NCBI GenBank assembly: GCA_019414725.1
Contig: DXLM01000019.1
Location: 1 to 41,681, forward strand
Direction of reading: 5' to 3'
DNA: 41,681 nt
Source: Bacteroides sp.
GTDB taxonomy: Bacteria > Bacteroidota > Bacteroidia > Bacteroidales > Bacteroidaceae
Made by a program: the position numbers and the translations under genes
Notes under the pieces: model-generated
Told to the model about the DNA's origin: nothing
The model's database searches: none
Seen by the model: only the letters and a program-made list of their open reading frames with translations
Shown here: positions 33,792 through 41,681 of the stretch, one piece after another
Layout: each line of letters opens with the position of its first letter
Position numbering within the stretch: position 1 is the stretch's first letter

Positions 33792-34289
33792 TTATTCTGC
33801 CATGCGTGTATATGTATATTTATCATAGAAACTACCGTATTCGTCTGCTCCAGTTGTTTCGATAACAAGTCTGTCTGAAGAAGCTTCAAGTATTTTTGCG
33901 GTAGATACATCGACTCCCTCCATGCTTTCCGGAATCATATTGTTTCCTTCCAGGTAGAAGTTTTCACTATCGTATCGACGCCAAGTACCACTATAGTATT
34001 CATAGTGAGTTACAGTGTATTTATTACCGTCTGTTTTTTCTATAGTAATTTTTTCGCAGTCATCTGTAGGTTCAAAAGGATTGAAGTTTTCATTATAAGA
34101 AATTTTTTCACCTTCATAATAGTAATATCCGTTAACGGCAGTCATACCCCATACTCCTTCTAACTGATTTACTTCGATAGCTTCATCGTCTTTAGAACAT
34201 GATGAAAAACAAAAAATACTGATCAGGAGTGTTGCTAAAAACAAAATCTTTTTTATTGGATTAATTTTATTAATTTTTATTTTTTTCAA
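33792..34289 (-). CDS. Small lipocalin-like lipoprotein with TTG start
   Basis: 165 residues with a lipobox CFSSC (Cys31) after a Lys/Ile-rich start and hydrophobic core. The body (LEGVWGMTAVNGYYYYEGE, NFYLEGNNMIPE, DRLVIETTG, YDKYTYTRM) reads like the short beta-barrel lipocalin-like proteins common in Bacteroidota. No ATG precedes the lipobox in frame: the frame opens after a TAG upstream, and the first plausible start is TTG at 34287-34289 (TTG AAA AAA). It is monocistronic with its own terminator, and a weak -7-like TAAATTTA lies near 34371-34378. Ligand unknown. Confidence 0.72.
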   Translation of the reverse strand: MKKIKINKINPIKKILFLATLLISIFCFSSCSKDDEAIEVNQLEGVWGMTAVNGYYYYEGEKISYNENFNPFEPTDDCEKITIEKTDGNKYTVTHYEYYSGTWRRYDSENFYLEGNNMIPESMEGVDVSTAKILEASSDRLVIETTGADEYGSFYDKYTYTRMAE

Positions 34290-34401
34290 AAGTGTATAAA
34301 GCTACGAGAATATACAATACAGTTTTTATGGTTCTATGACTATATTGATTTTTACTGTATATATGAGGTGTAAATTTAGGATTATCAGGGTATCCTTTAT
34401 A

Positions 34402-34441
34402 AAAAAACTCCTGCCATTTTGAAAAACAGCAGGAGTTTTTT
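34402..34441 (-). terminator. Terminator of the SusC/SusD operon
   Basis: AAAAAACTCCTGC (34402-34414) pairs perfectly with GCAGGAGTTTTTT (34429-34441), with a 14-nt loop. On the reverse strand the right half ends in a T-run. It lies 24 nt beyond the last gene of the operon. Confidence 0.85.
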
Positions 34442-34464
34442 CATTTATAGATTTGCAAAATAAA

Positions 34465-34962
34465 TTAAAAATCATCAGCAGGGAAACCTGTGCGGCGGAA
34501 TCCTGAAACTTTATAAGTCAGTCCGTCTGGGTCATCATCAAACTGTATCATGTACACAATACTGTCGGCAGGCATTCCACTAGGAGTAAGGGCTGCTCCT
34601 TCGAGTATTTTTCCATCAGTTATCTTCACTTTGCAATCGTATGAAGTATTGTCAATGAAGTCGTTGGTTGTAAATGTTCTGTTATTATAGTCTACATTTA
34701 CTTTAACTTTATAATCCCAAAAATTTGCTCCGTCTTCTAGCCACATTTCAGTAGATACATTGGCAGCTGTATTGTATGTGTACATGCGAAAATGTCCTAA
34801 ACCTACATCACCAAGCTCTTGTCCGTTACTTATAGCAGTGGCAGTAACCCACCAGTCGCCTGCCATCTTTTCAACAGATGTTCCTCCTGGCTCGGTATCG
34901 TCATTACAAGAAGTTAGTCCTACAGCCAATATGGCAAATAAAAATATGATATATTTTTTCAT
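34465..34962 (-). CDS. Lipid-binding-like (lipocalin-type) lipoprotein, SusC/D accessory
   Basis: 165 residues, lipobox LTSC (Cys19). The body MAGDWWVTATAISNG, GLGHFRMYTYNTA, NFWDYKVKVNVDYNN, TYKVSGFRRTGF matches the small lipid-binding/lipocalin-like lipoprotein family that follows SusCD genes. It is last of the four-gene unit and resembles BT2261 of B. thetaiotaomicron in place and type. BT2261 belongs to a transporter complex whose structure is known. Likely surface-exposed; what it binds is not clear. Confidence 0.8.
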   Translation of the reverse strand: MKKYIIFLFAILAVGLTSCNDDTEPGGTSVEKMAGDWWVTATAISNGQELGDVGLGHFRMYTYNTAANVSTEMWLEDGANFWDYKVKVNVDYNNRTFTTNDFIDNTSYDCKVKITDGKILEGAALTPSGMPADSIVYMIQFDDDPDGLTYKVSGFRRTGFPADDF

Positions 34963-34975
34963 AAAGCTTCAATAA

Positions 34976-35662
34976 TTATTTAGTTAGTGTAACGCTTAGA
35001 GGTGTTCCTCCATAATCTACGGTCATAGTGACTACGCCTGTTTCTGGATTATATTTTCCTTCTGTTAAGCTCAATGCAAGTTCTGAAGCAAAATACCAGT
35101 TTCCTACTTTAATTAAAGTGAGTGTATTATCTGCGTTCAGTTTTAATTTTGCTTCAGCATGGAAATCGTACATTGGCTCAAATCCCGGATTCATTCCATA
35201 AAACTGCAAGCCTCCCAATAAATCATCAATAAGGTAAGTTCCATCTTCATTTTCTGTAATCAAGATGGGTGCGCCTGTATAGTGACGAGTTCCAGCCTGT
35301 GATTCTCCCTGATATGCACTTGCAAAACTATCAGGATTAACTACCATTACTTGACGAGTTTTGGTTACTGAAAATCCATCAACGTTGGCTACAGAATAAA
35401 CTAAGTTATAAAATCCAGGTGTTGAGCTGTCTACACTACCAGTGACCTTTACCTTTTCACTGATATCTTCCCCGTTTTCGGTTGCTTCATATCCAGGCTC
35501 TGTATAAGTTTCACCTAATGATAGTTTTACAAAATCATCTCCTTTCAAGTTTAATTCTGCAAAATATGTTACCTTAGAAAGGTCTTCTACTGAGTCTTCA
35601 CATGAGGTGGCAGTTCCCAATAAGAATGCTCCCATGAGTATGTAATAAAATATTTTTTTCAT
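34976..35662 (-). CDS. SusC/D-associated lipoprotein with DUF5011-type Ig-like domain (BT2262-like)
   Basis: 228 residues, lipobox ATSC (Cys21). The N-terminal ~90 mature residues form an Ig-like domain of the DUF5011 type (VKLSLGETYTEPGYEATENGEDI, TPGFYNLVYSVANVDG, TKTRQVMVV). The C-terminal ~120 residues form a beta-rich domain (ASAYQGESQAG, YLIDDLLGGLQFYGM, NPETGVVTMTVDYGG) typical of BT2262-like proteins. It is third in the operon, 21 nt after susD. It probably assists ligand capture by the SusCD complex at the cell surface. Confidence 0.82.
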   Translation of the reverse strand: MKKIFYYILMGAFLLGTATSCEDSVEDLSKVTYFAELNLKGDDFVKLSLGETYTEPGYEATENGEDISEKVKVTGSVDSSTPGFYNLVYSVANVDGFSVTKTRQVMVVNPDSFASAYQGESQAGTRHYTGAPILITENEDGTYLIDDLLGGLQFYGMNPGFEPMYDFHAEAKLKLNADNTLTLIKVGNWYFASELALSLTEGKYNPETGVVTMTVDYGGTPLSVTLTK

Positions 35663-35683
35663 TTCTATAAAACATTTAAGTTA

Positions 35684-37180
35684 TTAGTTCTTGTCCCACC
35701 ATACAGGAGTACTTACTGGTACTGCTTTGGGAGTGTTTACATTATACATACGTGCACTCAATGGGTATGTCATACGTTTTACCAGTCCATTACCAAGACC
35801 GTTGATCCATGGCTCTATTAAATCACCCGGAACATAACTTGAGTTACCTTTAAAAATATCTAACTGAGAAACAGTAGTAATATTCGGACAATCGGTACGG
35901 CGTATTTCACTCCATGCTTCCATATGATCCATACAGAATAAAGCTGCCCACTTTTGCATGTATACTAAATGAAGTTTATCGTTTGTTGAGGTAGCATTGT
36001 CCCATAATGCCAAAATTCCTGCTTCTTGACCACCCATACTACGTGCTTCAAAATCGGCTGTAACTCCAGCATTATAAGCATTTTGAGCTTTTCCTTCATC
36101 ATTCAGGAAACGTAAATTAACTTCTGCGATAAGGAACTGAAGTTCTGCTTGAGTAAACAGATAGAATGGCTGAGTTGCTCCGTTTCCGTCAGAATGTTGA
36201 TAATTGATGGCACTTACATTTTCATTCTTCCAAGTATCCGAACCGTTGTTGTCATCAGATTTTGTTCTACCACCCGGAATCTGTCCTAAATATTTGCCTT
36301 CTTTTTTGTTTTTATTGATAGCGTAAGCTATACGTGGGTCATTATTTGCCTGATAGTAAGCTACGATCGGATAAGCTGCACACTGGTTACCCGGTGTATT
36401 TACTGCATTCGTTTCATACCATGGATTACGTTTTGATGTTTCGTCTGCGAAACCTGTAAATGCAGCATCACCAGTAAAGAAATTATTTTCTGCTACTAAA
36501 GTTTTTACTTTTTCAGTATAGGTAGCAGCATCTACTCCTGCATCTATGAAGCGCAGATACATACGTAAGCGTAATGCGTTAGCCAATCCTTTCCATTGTT
36601 TCATATCACGGTTAAAAATCAGATCTTGGCTATCCATAGATGCATTATCTGTCAAAGCTGCTTCTGCTGCATCCATTTCTGCCAATACACCTTTGTATAC
36701 ATCTTCTCCGTTATCCCATTTCGGATTGCTGACTGAGTTACCTTTTAACGCTTCACTATATGGAGCTTCGTTAGTATTGTCGACCATTACCTGTAAGACA
36801 TATGCACGCAATACTGTTGTAGCAAAACGGTCAGCAGGGTTTGTACTTTTTTCTAGAACTTCTTGAGCATCCATCAGTGCCCCTGCATAAATAATGCGGT
36901 ATGAATAGTCCATCAGCTGTGAAGACTCATTGAACATATACTGACTGATTTCTATGTATTGGCTTTGTTCTGGATTCTGTTCATAATACTGTGCAAAATA
37001 ACCCGCATAGTTATGAATTTCTCCTCCTACAGCAGCTGCAATACCTGCTTCAACAGAAGGAAAAATCAAGTCTGGCGTCATTTGCTCATTGCTTGGGTAG
37101 TTGGGATTTTCATTAATGTCAAGGTCACAGCTTGTGCATAAACTTGCCATTAATAAGGTATATAATGCTAATTTTTTCAT
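35684..37180 (-). CDS. SusD/RagB-like nutrient-binding lipoprotein
   Basis: 498 residues, lipobox LCTSC (Cys18), then DLDINENPNYPSN, a common start of SusD-like proteins of the SusD_2 group. Helical TPR-like segments run through the N-terminal half (ATTVLRAYVLQVMVDNTNEAPYSEAL). Late hallmarks are FLIAEVNLRFLNDEGKAQNAYN and the closing TPVWWDKN. SusD forms a lid on the SusC barrel and captures substrate. It starts 21 nt after susC. SusD_2 proteins next to BT2264-like SusC are tied to peptide rather than starch import. Confidence 0.93.
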   Translation of the reverse strand: MKKLALYTLLMASLCTSCDLDINENPNYPSNEQMTPDLIFPSVEAGIAAAVGGEIHNYAGYFAQYYEQNPEQSQYIEISQYMFNESSQLMDYSYRIIYAGALMDAQEVLEKSTNPADRFATTVLRAYVLQVMVDNTNEAPYSEALKGNSVSNPKWDNGEDVYKGVLAEMDAAEAALTDNASMDSQDLIFNRDMKQWKGLANALRLRMYLRFIDAGVDAATYTEKVKTLVAENNFFTGDAAFTGFADETSKRNPWYETNAVNTPGNQCAAYPIVAYYQANNDPRIAYAINKNKKEGKYLGQIPGGRTKSDDNNGSDTWKNENVSAINYQHSDGNGATQPFYLFTQAELQFLIAEVNLRFLNDEGKAQNAYNAGVTADFEARSMGGQEAGILALWDNATSTNDKLHLVYMQKWAALFCMDHMEAWSEIRRTDCPNITTVSQLDIFKGNSSYVPGDLIEPWINGLGNGLVKRMTYPLSARMYNVNTPKAVPVSTPVWWDKN

Positions 37181-37201
37181 ATATAAACTTCTTTTTAATC
37201 G

Positions 37202-40200
37202 TTAGAATTTCACATTTAAGTTGATACCGAAGTTACGTGAAGTTGGGTTTGAAGAGTATTCACCGTAATTACCTGACAGGTCGTTACCAAATGATGTTGT
37301 TTCTGGGTCGATAAATGTGTTGCTTGATGGTGTCCAGATAAAGAGATTATTTCCGTATGCTGAAATACGAACCCCTTGTAGCGGAGTTTTAGCTAACCAT
37401 TTTTTTGGTAAATCCCAGCTTAACACAACAGTACGCAACTTAACATATGATTTGTCTATTAAATCGATTTCTCCACCGATACCTCCCATAGGGTCGTAAT
37501 AGTAGTTACAGATATCTGCGCTTGAAACAGGTGTTGTATTTTCTACATAACTGATGCTGCCATCAGCATTAGTAACCTTATTTACAGAGTTGGGAATAAT
37601 GAATGTATTACGGTCGTTGTATGCTGTTTGTATTGCATTACCTGTGAAGTAAAGAGTATTCTTTGTCTTTGAATACATGATACCACCTTGACGAATATCA
37701 AAATCAGCACTTAATGATACACCTTTGTAAGTAAGTGTAGTAGAAACACCCATCTGATAACGGTTATTCATATCACCGTAAGTAGCAAATTCTGCTGCTG
37801 CAACTGGCAGACCTGTATTGGCATCAGCTACGATTCTGCCTTGCGGATCACGTTCTACAGCTTCGGCTTTGAATACACCTAATGGTTGTCCTACAATTGC
37901 ATACATACTAGTACTACCGTTCAATCCATATATAACTGTTTCACCTCCCAGTTCTTCTGGTAAGCTTACAACTTTACTCCAGTTTTTGGTAAAGTTTACT
38001 GTAACATCCCAACTGAAATCTCTAGTTTGGATAGGAGTTCCGCTTACTAATAATTCGACACCTTTATTGCTGATCTTACCTAAGTTGATATTTTGAGAAC
38101 CATATCCTGTTGCTGGATCCATGCTTAAAGACATGATCTGTTTATCAGAATTACGATTGTAATAAGCAGCGTCGAAAGAAAGACGATTATTGAAGAAAGC
38201 CATATTTAATCCGAATTCGTATTCGGTTGTCATTTCTGGACTTAAAGTATTACTTCCTAAAATATTTCCTAATGTATAAGAGTTTACTCCACCTAATGGG
38301 AACTTCAGATAACCAAATGGAATGGAATATTGAGCTGAACCGTATACTGGGCTTAACATATATACATCAGCATCGTTACCTGTTTTACCCCAGCTGGCAC
38401 GTACTTTACCGAAAGTAATGATGTCTTTTATTTCGTCATTTAAAAGTTCGCTGAAAATGAAACTACCAGTAACACCAGGATAGAAGAAATCACGATTTCC
38501 TTTAGGTAAGGTAGATGACCAGTCGTTACGAGCTGTTACTGTTAAATACAACATGTTTTTCCATGAACCTTCAAACTGTCCGAATACACCCATTAAACGG
38601 CGGAGTTCGCTATATTGAGTTACAGTTGGAGTTTGTGATGAGTTTGACAGATTGAACCAAGTAGGAATGGTCAGGTTGTTTACTGCTGATTTTTGATAAG
38701 AGTATTTACGTTCGTTTCCATTGAATCCGACCAATGCATTTACATGAAAATCGTTGATTGGCATGTCAAAAGATAACAAGAAGTCTTGGTTGATTTCACG
38801 ACGGCGAGTCGTCATGATGCTATATTCTCCGTATTGACCGGCAAACGGGCTACTTGCTCCCATACCTTCTCCATTAGGAGTTCCTTCATAATATAACGCG
38901 TACAGATTTTCTGTTCCATATTCAGTTTGTCCTGTTGTAGAATCCAAACCCATACGATATGTAAACTTAAAGTATTTCAAAAAATCATAATCTAATTGGA
39001 ACTTACCATAAAAACGTTCAGAATTATAAGTGTTTAAATTATGTTCCAATATATAATAAGGGTTCATAACGCCGTAAGGAGTATAATAATATCCCGGAGT
39101 ATTGAATGGATCATTCAAATCGGCTAGGCTTTCTACATTAATATCTCGTGGAGTCTGCCATAGAGAATTAGCCATTGACAGTCCCTGACCTGTTGTTGCA
39201 AACTTATTATCCTGATATGCATAGTTCAAAGAAGTACTAAATGTCAGATTACCAATTTTATGACTACCTCTTCCAGAGAAAGTATACTTATTATATGAGT
39301 CTGCATCTGTAGGAATAATACCATCATCACTGATTTGTGAGAATGATACAAAGTAGGTACTTTTATCTGTAGCTCCGTTGAAAGATAAACTATTATTATA
39401 TCTGAAACCTGTATCGAAGAAGTTTTTCATATTGTCTTCTACAGCGACATAAGGTTTTATCTTTTGTGAATTGTTATATACGTTACCATACAACTGCATT
39501 GAACCGTCAAAACGTGGTCCCCAAGAACCATTTTCTAGCGTAGTATGTGATCCACTCCATCCCATACCAAATTCATTCTGCATTTCAGGCATGCGTAAAA
39601 CAGAAGACCATTGAACACCACCATTGTATTCAATTCCTAATCCTTTACCTTTTTTACCGCTTTTTGTAGTAATCATTACTACACCATTGGCTGCACGGCT
39701 ACCGTACAAGGCTGTAGCAGCAGCTCCTTTCAGGATAGTCATGTTTTCTACGTCATCTGGATTTACAGCATTAGCACCATTACCAAAGTCGAACCCTGAA
39801 TTCAACCCATCGCTAGAAGATACAGATGAGTTGTCCAAAGGTACTCCATCAACAACATATAAAGGTTGGTTGCTGCCACTTAATGAGCTTACACCACGGA
39901 TGATAACAGAGTTTGATGCTCCTGGGTCGGAGGATGTGGCAGAAATCTGTACACCGGCAACCTTACCTGCAAGGCTGGACATTACATCTGAAGTACGGCT
40001 TGCAGAAATCTTTTCACCGTTTACCGAAGTAGCGGAATAGCCTAATGCTTTTTCCGATCTTTTTATACCCATTGCTGTTACAACAACTTCATCCAATTGT
40101 TCTGCATCTGAACGAAGTACAACCTTAACAGTAGGCTTGATAGTTACTTCTTGGCTTTCCAGACCAATGAACGAAACAACCAAAGTTTTTGCCGGACTAG

Positions 40201-40399
40201 GCACATTGTTGATTGTAAAGTTACCGTCGATGTCTGTTACAGTACCTACAGTAGTACCTTTAACTAAGACAGACGCTCCAACAACCGGCAAACCGTCTTC
40301 TTCAGAGGTGACTGTACCAGTAACCTTTGAAACTTGCGCGTTTACCAGACCTATACCTATCATCAGGAAGGTCATTAAAAGCATCAATTTTCTTTTCAT
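37202..40399 (-). CDS. SusC/RagA-family TonB-dependent transporter
   Basis: 1065 residues. Signal peptide (~1-21, ending VNA/QV); carboxypeptidase-regulatory-like domain (~22-100, VTGTVTSEEDGLPVVGASVLVKGT); TonB-box region with LDEVVVTAMG (~103-112); plug domain with VIIRGVSSLSGSNQPLYVVDGVPLDN and AATALYGSRAANGVVMITTKSG; then a 22-strand barrel ending in Phe (FGINLNVKF). It imports oligomeric nutrients through the outer membrane with TonB/ExbBD energy. With its SusD and accessory lipoproteins it matches BT2264-BT2261, which was crystallised with bound peptides. First gene of the operon, 22 nt before susD. Confidence 0.95.
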   Translation of the reverse strand: MKRKLMLLMTFLMIGIGLVNAQVSKVTGTVTSEEDGLPVVGASVLVKGTTVGTVTDIDGNFTINNVPSPAKTLVVSFIGLESQEVTIKPTVKVVLRSDAEQLDEVVVTAMGIKRSEKALGYSATSVNGEKISASRTSDVMSSLAGKVAGVQISATSSDPGASNSVIIRGVSSLSGSNQPLYVVDGVPLDNSSVSSSDGLNSGFDFGNGANAVNPDDVENMTILKGAAATALYGSRAANGVVMITTKSGKKGKGLGIEYNGGVQWSSVLRMPEMQNEFGMGWSGSHTTLENGSWGPRFDGSMQLYGNVYNNSQKIKPYVAVEDNMKNFFDTGFRYNNSLSFNGATDKSTYFVSFSQISDDGIIPTDADSYNKYTFSGRGSHKIGNLTFSTSLNYAYQDNKFATTGQGLSMANSLWQTPRDINVESLADLNDPFNTPGYYYTPYGVMNPYYILEHNLNTYNSERFYGKFQLDYDFLKYFKFTYRMGLDSTTGQTEYGTENLYALYYEGTPNGEGMGASSPFAGQYGEYSIMTTRRREINQDFLLSFDMPINDFHVNALVGFNGNERKYSYQKSAVNNLTIPTWFNLSNSSQTPTVTQYSELRRLMGVFGQFEGSWKNMLYLTVTARNDWSSTLPKGNRDFFYPGVTGSFIFSELLNDEIKDIITFGKVRASWGKTGNDADVYMLSPVYGSAQYSIPFGYLKFPLGGVNSYTLGNILGSNTLSPEMTTEYEFGLNMAFFNNRLSFDAAYYNRNSDKQIMSLSMDPATGYGSQNINLGKISNKGVELLVSGTPIQTRDFSWDVTVNFTKNWSKVVSLPEELGGETVIYGLNGSTSMYAIVGQPLGVFKAEAVERDPQGRIVADANTGLPVAAAEFATYGDMNNRYQMGVSTTLTYKGVSLSADFDIRQGGIMYSKTKNTLYFTGNAIQTAYNDRNTFIIPNSVNKVTNADGSISYVENTTPVSSADICNYYYDPMGGIGGEIDLIDKSYVKLRTVVLSWDLPKKWLAKTPLQGVRISAYGNNLFIWTPSSNTFIDPETTSFGNDLSGNYGEYSSNPTSRNFGINLNVKF

Positions 40400-40462
40400 A
40401 AGATTCTCTCTTAAAGTTTAACTTTGAATTAATAATTTTTCATTAGTTATATTTCTCGGTCG

Positions 40463-40470
40463 CAAAAATA
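40463..40470 (-). promoter_or_regulatory. Promoter -7 box of the SusC/SusD operon
   Basis: TATTTTTG on the reverse strand fits TAnnTTTG, 64 nt upstream of the ATG at 40399. No standard -33 TTG is seen, so an activator may be needed. In the gap to the recombinase gene (40400-40836) I also see a short dyad, AAATGCTT (40560-40567) with AAGCATTT (40583-40590), and nothing else certain. Confidence 0.5.
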
Positions 40471-40710
40471 GTTAAAAATGTAATAACTGTATACTTTTCG
40501 ATAGAAAAAACTCAATATAAACCTTTTATTTTAACACTTACACCACGTTTTTTACACCAAAATGCTTCTATTTTCAACTCTAAAGCATTTCACTTTGTCA
40601 TTATTAAAAGCTATATAAGAAAAAAACAAAATATAGAAAATGACAATAATTTCTTTGTTATTATTACGTTTTTCTAAAAAAAGCGATGGTTAATATTCAA
40701 TTTCTAAGTC

Positions 40711-40718
40711 TATTTTTG
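40711..40718 (+). promoter_or_regulatory. Possible promoter -7 box for the recombinase gene
   Basis: TATTTTTG on the plus strand is a perfect -7 match, but it lies 119 nt before the ATG at 40837 and no -33 TTG is present at the standard distance. A long AT-rich leader would follow. Confidence 0.4.
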
Positions 40719-40836
40719 TAAAGAGACCTATATGTTTTTTTAGACCATCAATGCATATATATTCACTAATTGTATATATAAACGCAATAAAGATTATTTA
40801 AGATAAAGATATAATACTTTCACATAATAGTTGAAA

Positions 40837-41640
40837 ATGAAAAAGATTAAGTATCGCATAGTTTATAACCGCAAAAAACGGTTAGATAGCCAGGGAAAAG
40901 CTTTAGTTCAAGTGGAAGCTTATCTATTAGGGAAAAAAGCTTATTTTTCTACTCATATTTATATTAAACCCGACCAATGGAATAGTCGTAAATCAATAAT
41001 TTGCAACCATCCCCATGCTGAAGAATTAAATTACATGTTAGAAGAATTCATATTGAATTTGCAAATGCGTGAGATAAATGCTTGGAAACAAGGAAAAGAA
41101 ATTTGTTTGGAATTACTAAAGGAAATGGAAGAAAAAACAAGTTCCGACAATAAAATAATTTCTTTTGGTAGAAAATGGATAGAAAATTCCCCCATACGCA
41201 GTAGTACAAAAAATAATTTGTATACCACACTTACCCTATTAGAAAGTTTTGCTCATGAGATTACTTTTAAACAGATGGATTACAAACTTTTATTATCATT
41301 CGAGCAATTTATGAAGAACAAAAAATTAGGAATAAATACCATCGCAAAACATTTACGACATATAAGAACGATTATAAATGAAGCTGTCCGTCAAGGAATT
41401 ATAGCTAAAGAAGATTCACCTTTTACAGAATATAAGATAAAAACAACAGAAAGCCACCATACATACTTATTACCAGAAGAATTGGATAAGTTAGAACATA
41501 TCAATCTTTCCAGAAAGAAGAATACACTTCGCCATACTCTCGACGCATTCTTATTTTGCTGCTATACAGGCTTACGTTATTCTGATTTTATAAGTATGAA
41601 AAAACAAAATCTTATTCAAACTGATAAAGAATTACCTTAG
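40837..41640 (+). pseudogene. Truncated tyrosine recombinase (phage-type integrase)
   Basis: 267 residues from ATG at 40837 (an in-frame TTG lies two codons upstream). N-terminal arm-type DNA-binding region (KYRIVYNRKKRLDSQGKALVQ, YIKPDQWN), a SAM-like core-binding domain (~115-200, SSTKNNLYTTLTLLESF, TIAKHLRHIRTIINEAV) and the start of the catalytic domain with CCYTGLRYSDFISM, which holds the first catalytic Arg. It stops at TAG 41638-41640, about 130 residues short of the usual ~400, without the second Arg, the His residues or the catalytic Tyr. It is therefore probably inactive. In the last 41 nt another frame (LDLHPRITDKIERIN) stays open to the window edge, so a frameshift or a new gene there is possible. 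Confidence 0.75.
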
Positions 41641-41681
41641 ATTTGCATCCGAGGATTACAGATAAAATAGAAAGGATAAAT

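Noticed and set aside
40400..40836. Invertible promoter between susC and the recombinase gene
   Set aside because: I looked for paired inverted repeats flanking either promoter and found only 8-bp dyads (for example TTGTCATT with AATGACAA), too short to support a switch.
1..41681. CRISPR arrays, tRNA or rRNA genes
   Set aside because: No regularly spaced repeats and no cloverleaf or rRNA-like segments were seen in the intergenic regions.

Overview
The window is chromosomal DNA of a gut-type Bacteroidales bacterium (Bacteroides/Phocaeicola-like). The evidence is a SusC/SusD pair, many short lipoproteins with a Cys about 18-31 residues from the start, A-rich translation starts without strong Shine-Dalgarno sites, and promoters of the Bacteroidota type (-7 box TAnnTTTG, sometimes with TTG about 20 nt upstream). 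No rRNA, tRNA or CRISPR array was seen. Family names come from sequence recognition without a database search.

Layout. 99-860 is an orphan lipoprotein. 980-1667 is an internally deleted insertion sequence with 16-bp terminal inverted repeats and a 6-bp target duplication. 1703-16094 is the most unusual region: an AraC-type regulator, a stand-alone PCMD lipoprotein (2770-4353), a reverse-strand pair (PCMD lipoprotein plus outer-membrane barrel, 4789-6722) and a seven-gene forward operon (6982-16094) of DUF4493-like lipoproteins, PCMD lipoproteins and a second barrel. Two of its promoters share about 60 bp of gapless similarity, which points to one regulon. The five DUF4493-like proteins share a layout of lipidated Cys, a first beta-strand, then Ser/Thr-Arg, which recalls type V pilin precursors. 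I propose a surface structure or glycan-capture system built from these parts; this is an inference.

16244-20317 is central metabolism on the reverse strand: NADP-type glutamate dehydrogenase, a 58-residue membrane protein, and a malic enzyme/phosphotransacetylase fusion. 20637-27963 is a tripartite RND efflux operon followed by a divergent LpxA-like acyltransferase and a TetR-type regulator. 28025-31823 holds two SGNH hydrolase-like proteins and an MBOAT acyltransferase, a likely O-acetylation module for a cell-surface polymer. 32041-33670 (reverse) is an SPFH membrane protein, an Arc-type DNA-binding protein and a small membrane protein. 33792-34289 is a lipocalin-like lipoprotein with a TTG start.

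34465-40399 (reverse) is a susC-susD-lipoprotein-lipoprotein operon resembling B. thetaiotaomicron BT2264-BT2261, a transporter crystallised with bound peptides, so it is more likely a peptide importer than a polysaccharide locus. 40837-41640 is a truncated tyrosine recombinase facing away from susC at the window edge.
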